Assembly: GCF_905147045.1 (NCBI RefSeq)
Contig: NC_065914.1
Location: 4,898,001 to 4,962,000, forward strand
Source: Nymphalis io
Lineage: Eukaryota; Arthropoda; Insecta; Lepidoptera; Nymphalidae
Length of the DNA: 64,000 nt
Direction: 5' to 3'
Position 1 is the stretch's first letter, and each line of letters opens with the position of its first letter. The position numbers were made by a program, and so were the translations under genes. The notes below the pieces were generated by a model. The model was given only the letters and a program-made list of their open reading frames with translations, had not been told where the DNA came from and searched no databases. This document shows, piece after piece, positions 60,905 through 64,000 of the stretch.

Positions 60905-61110
60905 TTAGGTGCTGATATCTTTTTGGAGAAGTATACCGAAACGAGAACGTTATCACTTTCCTGTGGAACGATTTTATAAAAAGCTTTGGCCAATGAGCTG
61001 TTGCTTGAATTGCCATTTAATTCGACTTTCTCCAGAGTGACTTTTCTTCCCCCTTGCCACAAGAGTTCAATCTTTGTTCCTCAGCTAGAAGCAGATCCGT
61101 CAGGTCCATG
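60905..61110 (-). pseudogene. Unrecognised coding-like patch with one frameshift
   Basis: On the minus strand one frame reads EHDYMDLTDLLLAEEQ and, after a one-base shift near 61078, a second frame continues KIELLWQGGRKVTLEKVEL to VSVYFSKKISAPK and a TAG at about 60907. The residue composition and length without stops look protein-like and unlike the flanks. I do not recognise the family. It may be a dead transposon or gene fragment. Confidence 0.3.
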
Positions 61111-61717
61111 TAATCATGTTCAGAGTTTTGAGAGTTTATATTTAGACAAGATGATTAAGAAATGATTCAAATATCCAATGATGGTTCAGGGGCTCAAAAA
61201 GAATCTAGCTCTCTGATAAAGGTGCTACTTAGTTTCTTATAAATACTTCGGTTAGGATATAAATCATATAAGTGAAATGGCGAAACTAATGATTACATAA
61301 GGTCTTATGATAATCGTAATAATAAATAAATGATAGTAAAATTAATGTAGAAGTTGTATACTTCTAAATAAACTAACTTTCAATTGAAAACGAATTTAAA
61401 CTTTCGTTTGTATTTAAAGTTAATTTATTTAACTAACAATATTATTCGATTTATAATATCATTTTAAATGTAGACATTTAGTTAATTTTTTAAATTATAT
61501 GAATATTACTGTAACATTAAAAAACCTTATTTGTAATTACAAAAAAATATTTATTAATATCTTTTTTTATTGATTCTTATTGAATTATTTAACAATTTAT
61601 TACACCATTACATACCACACATTACCAGAAAATAATAATAATAACGACACAAAACATCCAAAGACAATTTTTATTTTTTTATTTTTGCATACCCAAAAAG
61701 GTAAATGATATCGCCGC

Positions 61718-61868
61718 TACGCTGTGTACTCACGATGTTTTTCTTTACTATCAAGCACGAGATGAATTATAAATACAAATAAAACGCATAGAAAACCAGT
61801 GGTGCGTGAGTTTCAACCCGCGATCGTTTAAGATTCACGCGTTCTAACTCTAACCACTGGGCCAGTAC
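61718..61868 (-). repeat. SINE-S, 5' half, degraded
   Basis: CTCACGATGTTTTTCTTTAC, GCACGAGATGAATTATAAAT and a duplicated ACTCTAACCACTGGGCC head. Confidence 0.6.
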
Positions 61869-62034
61869 CTTACCATAAATTTAATTTATTACAATTGAAA
61901 ACGTATTTTATTTACTTCTATGATATCAAATCTCGCAAGCACTAGCTATTATATAATATAACTAAATGACATGTGTTTCTTTTCTAAAATACAAGTTATA
62001 TAACCCCAAGTTAACCCAACCAACCTCAAATTTT

Positions 62035-62465
62035 TGGCCGTGGCCGTCGAACGAAAGAAGCACCAAAATGCGAAATAGTAGAGCAAAAAGAATAGACGAA
62101 CAAATCCAACAAAATTACATGGTCGAGCATGTCACAATTACGTGCATCTCAAACAAGAGGTACGAGCTGAACGAAATCAACAACTATTGAAACGGAGACA
62201 AGCGCGCCGCTTCGTAGCTAACACACGCAGAGCATTCTGCTTCGTTCCTTCTCGCATCCGAGTACGAGCCAGCTATTGAATATTCCGCTCATCCGAAAGA
62301 GCTTATTGGTGCTATGGACAAAGAATGCCCCCAATGTCATGCGCACAGCTGAGATGTTTTGCGCATCAAGAAAAGCGCAACTAGCAGAAATTGAGACACC
62401 ACCTGAACCATTGAACGGCTTGCTCATCGGCATGGATTCAGATTCAAACCTATTCCTGTATATAA
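62035..62465 (+). pseudogene. Degenerate Helitron Rep/helicase N-terminal fragment
   Basis: Three frames are needed. RAERNQQLLKRRQARRF then AFCF begins it. A second frame has YSAHPKELIGAMDKECPQC. A third has MFCASRKAQLAEI, PPEPLNGLL and SDSNLFL. This order matches, from memory, the cysteine-containing region before the Helitron_like_N domain. Frameshifts and stops make it non-functional. The Rep HUH motif and helicase are absent. Confidence 0.7.
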
Positions 62466-62750
62466 CTCGTGGCTTCGCGTCACCGACATGCTAATGTTAG
62501 TATAATGAAAGATTGAGTTCATAAATTTCGTGTTCCGTGTAACGATTAGGTAGCCTAAAGGATTTCGATTTCGACCTGAAAACATGGCTTAAAGTTTCAT
62601 AATTATTAATTGATATTTTAAAAATTTCATTTTATTTTTAACTCGTATTATTATTTTTGAACTTGAACTTCTTTTGGCGTATGCTTGTTTATCGTAGGGG
62701 ATAACCTCGTGGCTTTGCGTCACCGACATGCTAATGTTAATATAATGAAA
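62462..62750 (+). repeat. Pair of about 50-bp direct repeats after the Helitron fragment
   Basis: 62462-62510 and 62701-62750 share CGTCACCGACATGCTAATGT and flanks with few differences, 239 bp apart. They may mark an element boundary. Confidence 0.6.
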
Positions 62751-62759
62751 TCGTTGAAA

Positions 62760-63715
62760 CCATTACAAATCATTTAAGACAAAAATACATTAATGTACTT
62801 AAGTAATCAATAAAAATATACAGTTTTTTCAAATAAATAATATCGCAAAGAACTTCGTTTCTGACGGGGGTCCCCCGATTGCACAATATTTTTTTTATTC
62901 TTTAAAACTTTAAGCCGCTATATAAAAATTGAGCGGCCGCGGTGCCCTTTCGAACTTTGAACATTAAACTATATGCTTTATGTAAATTAATATCTTAGGT
63001 GTTACTTTAAAATGAAAATTCTCGCGCAAGAGAAAATATTATGGTGGCATAGAAGTAAGCGGAAATACAGACAGAGGCAGTTAGCAATTTTGTTTTATAC
63101 TATTTAGAGATTTATCTCATGCCCATCGGTGAAGAACAATTGAATAAAAAAACATTTTAAAAAAAAACGTGCACAATGAAACGTGTCGGACAAAATGTAT
63201 ATTTAAATAATTGGAGTAACGATATTAATTCATAGATTTTTTCACGTAATCCCAGAATTAGGTACGTAAATATTTATTCCATGTCATTGACTTATACATG
63301 ACAGTAACAATTGTAAAACAATTAAAAACATAAAAAATATCGACGACATTATTTTATTCAGCTTGAGTTTTTTTACATTAGTCAAAAAAAAAACAATTCA
63401 TTTAATATATAATTCAACAGCGCTTTAAATATTCATAGCCTTTTTGTTGTTTGCCCTTTAAACTTGGAAGGGATATTGTCATAAACGACGGTACTTATAT
63501 AAAAAATAAACATATCTGTTTTATTTTTTATTTTATAAAAATAATCTTTAAGAATTACGTGTCCACTATTTGATGTTAGGTTTGGAAAAAAAATGATTTC
63601 TACGATATTTGTATATTCAAGATGACAAATTGAGGTTATGTATGTAAGGTATTATAGCAGAAAATTTCATCTATCAATGTACATTGAGTGGCGAAAGAAT
63701 ATCAGATAATAATTT
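62760..63715. other. AT-rich stretch, nothing recognised
   Basis: No frame, splice pattern or named repeat except a GACGGGGGTCCCCCGA palindromic patch near 62862. Confidence 0.4.
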
Positions 63716-63717
63716 AC

Positions 63718-64000
63718 CAAGAGCCGAGATGTTAGCCACGTGTTCTAACGAGTGGTTAGAACGCGTGAATCTTAACCGATGATCATGGGTTCAAAGCCGG
63801 GCAAGCTCCACTGAATTTTCATGTGCTTAATTTGTGCTTATAATTCATCTCGTGCTTGAAGGTGAAGGAAAACATCGTGAGGAAACCTGCATGTGTCTAA
63901 TTTCATTGAAATTATGCCACATGTGTTTTCTACCAAATCGCATTGGAGCAGCATGGTGGAATAAGCTCCAAACCTTCTCCTCAAAAAGGGAGAGGAGGCC
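63718..64000 (+). repeat. SINE-S copy cut by the window end
   Basis: The head is followed by all body blocks up to GGGAGAGGAGGCC at base 64000. A short duplication (ACGTGTTCTAACGAGTGGTTAG region) lies in the head. Confidence 0.85.

Overview
This window is nuclear DNA from an insect, almost certainly a moth or butterfly. It is AT-rich. Its genes are split by GT-AG introns full of short interspersed repeats of kinds common in Lepidoptera: several tRNA-headed SINE families, TIR-bearing MITEs, truncated LINEs, a mariner and a Helitron remnant. The repeat families were recognised from memory and by comparing copies inside the window; no database search was possible.

Three protein-coding genes could be assembled exon by exon, with every splice junction kept in phase. 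(1) 609-5083 (+): the last six exons of a BORCS5-like gene, a subunit of the lysosome-positioning BORC complex; its first exon lies left of the window. (2) 24552-43751 (+): a complete 13-exon fatty acyl-CoA reductase (here FAR-A, 523 aa). (3) 56680-47415 (-): a complete 12-exon fatty acyl-CoA reductase (FAR-B, 514 aa). The two FAR genes converge tail to tail with about 3.7 kb between stop codons. Three consecutive exons have identical lengths (91, 146 and 110 nt) and phases in both, so they are old paralogs. Each has the Rossmann TGxxGFxG motif, the YxxxK catalytic pair, a FAR_C (Sterile-type) region and a hydrophobic tail. The family reduces fatty acyl-CoA to fatty alcohol with NADPH, for wax, cuticle or pheromone precursors.

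Layout: 1-5.2 kb BORCS5 3' part with SINE-filled introns; 5.2-24.5 kb gene-poor DNA made of SINEs, MITEs and LINE scraps, possibly holding the FAR-A promoter and 5' UTR exons; 24.5-43.8 kb FAR-A, with a mariner in intron 2 and a LINE with an open ORF2 in intron 4; 43.8-47.4 kb the shared 3' flank, including a 574-bp block nearly identical to one in FAR-A intron 11; 47.4-56.7 kb FAR-B; 56.7-64 kb repeats, including a Helitron remnant, LINE ends and a SINE cut by the window edge.

I found no CRISPR, operon, rRNA or free-standing tRNA gene, and no clearly new protein system. The most unusual items are structural: the duplicated block inserted with 145-bp flanking repeats, a palindromic MITE with a TAA target duplication inside a SINE, and the convergent FAR pair.
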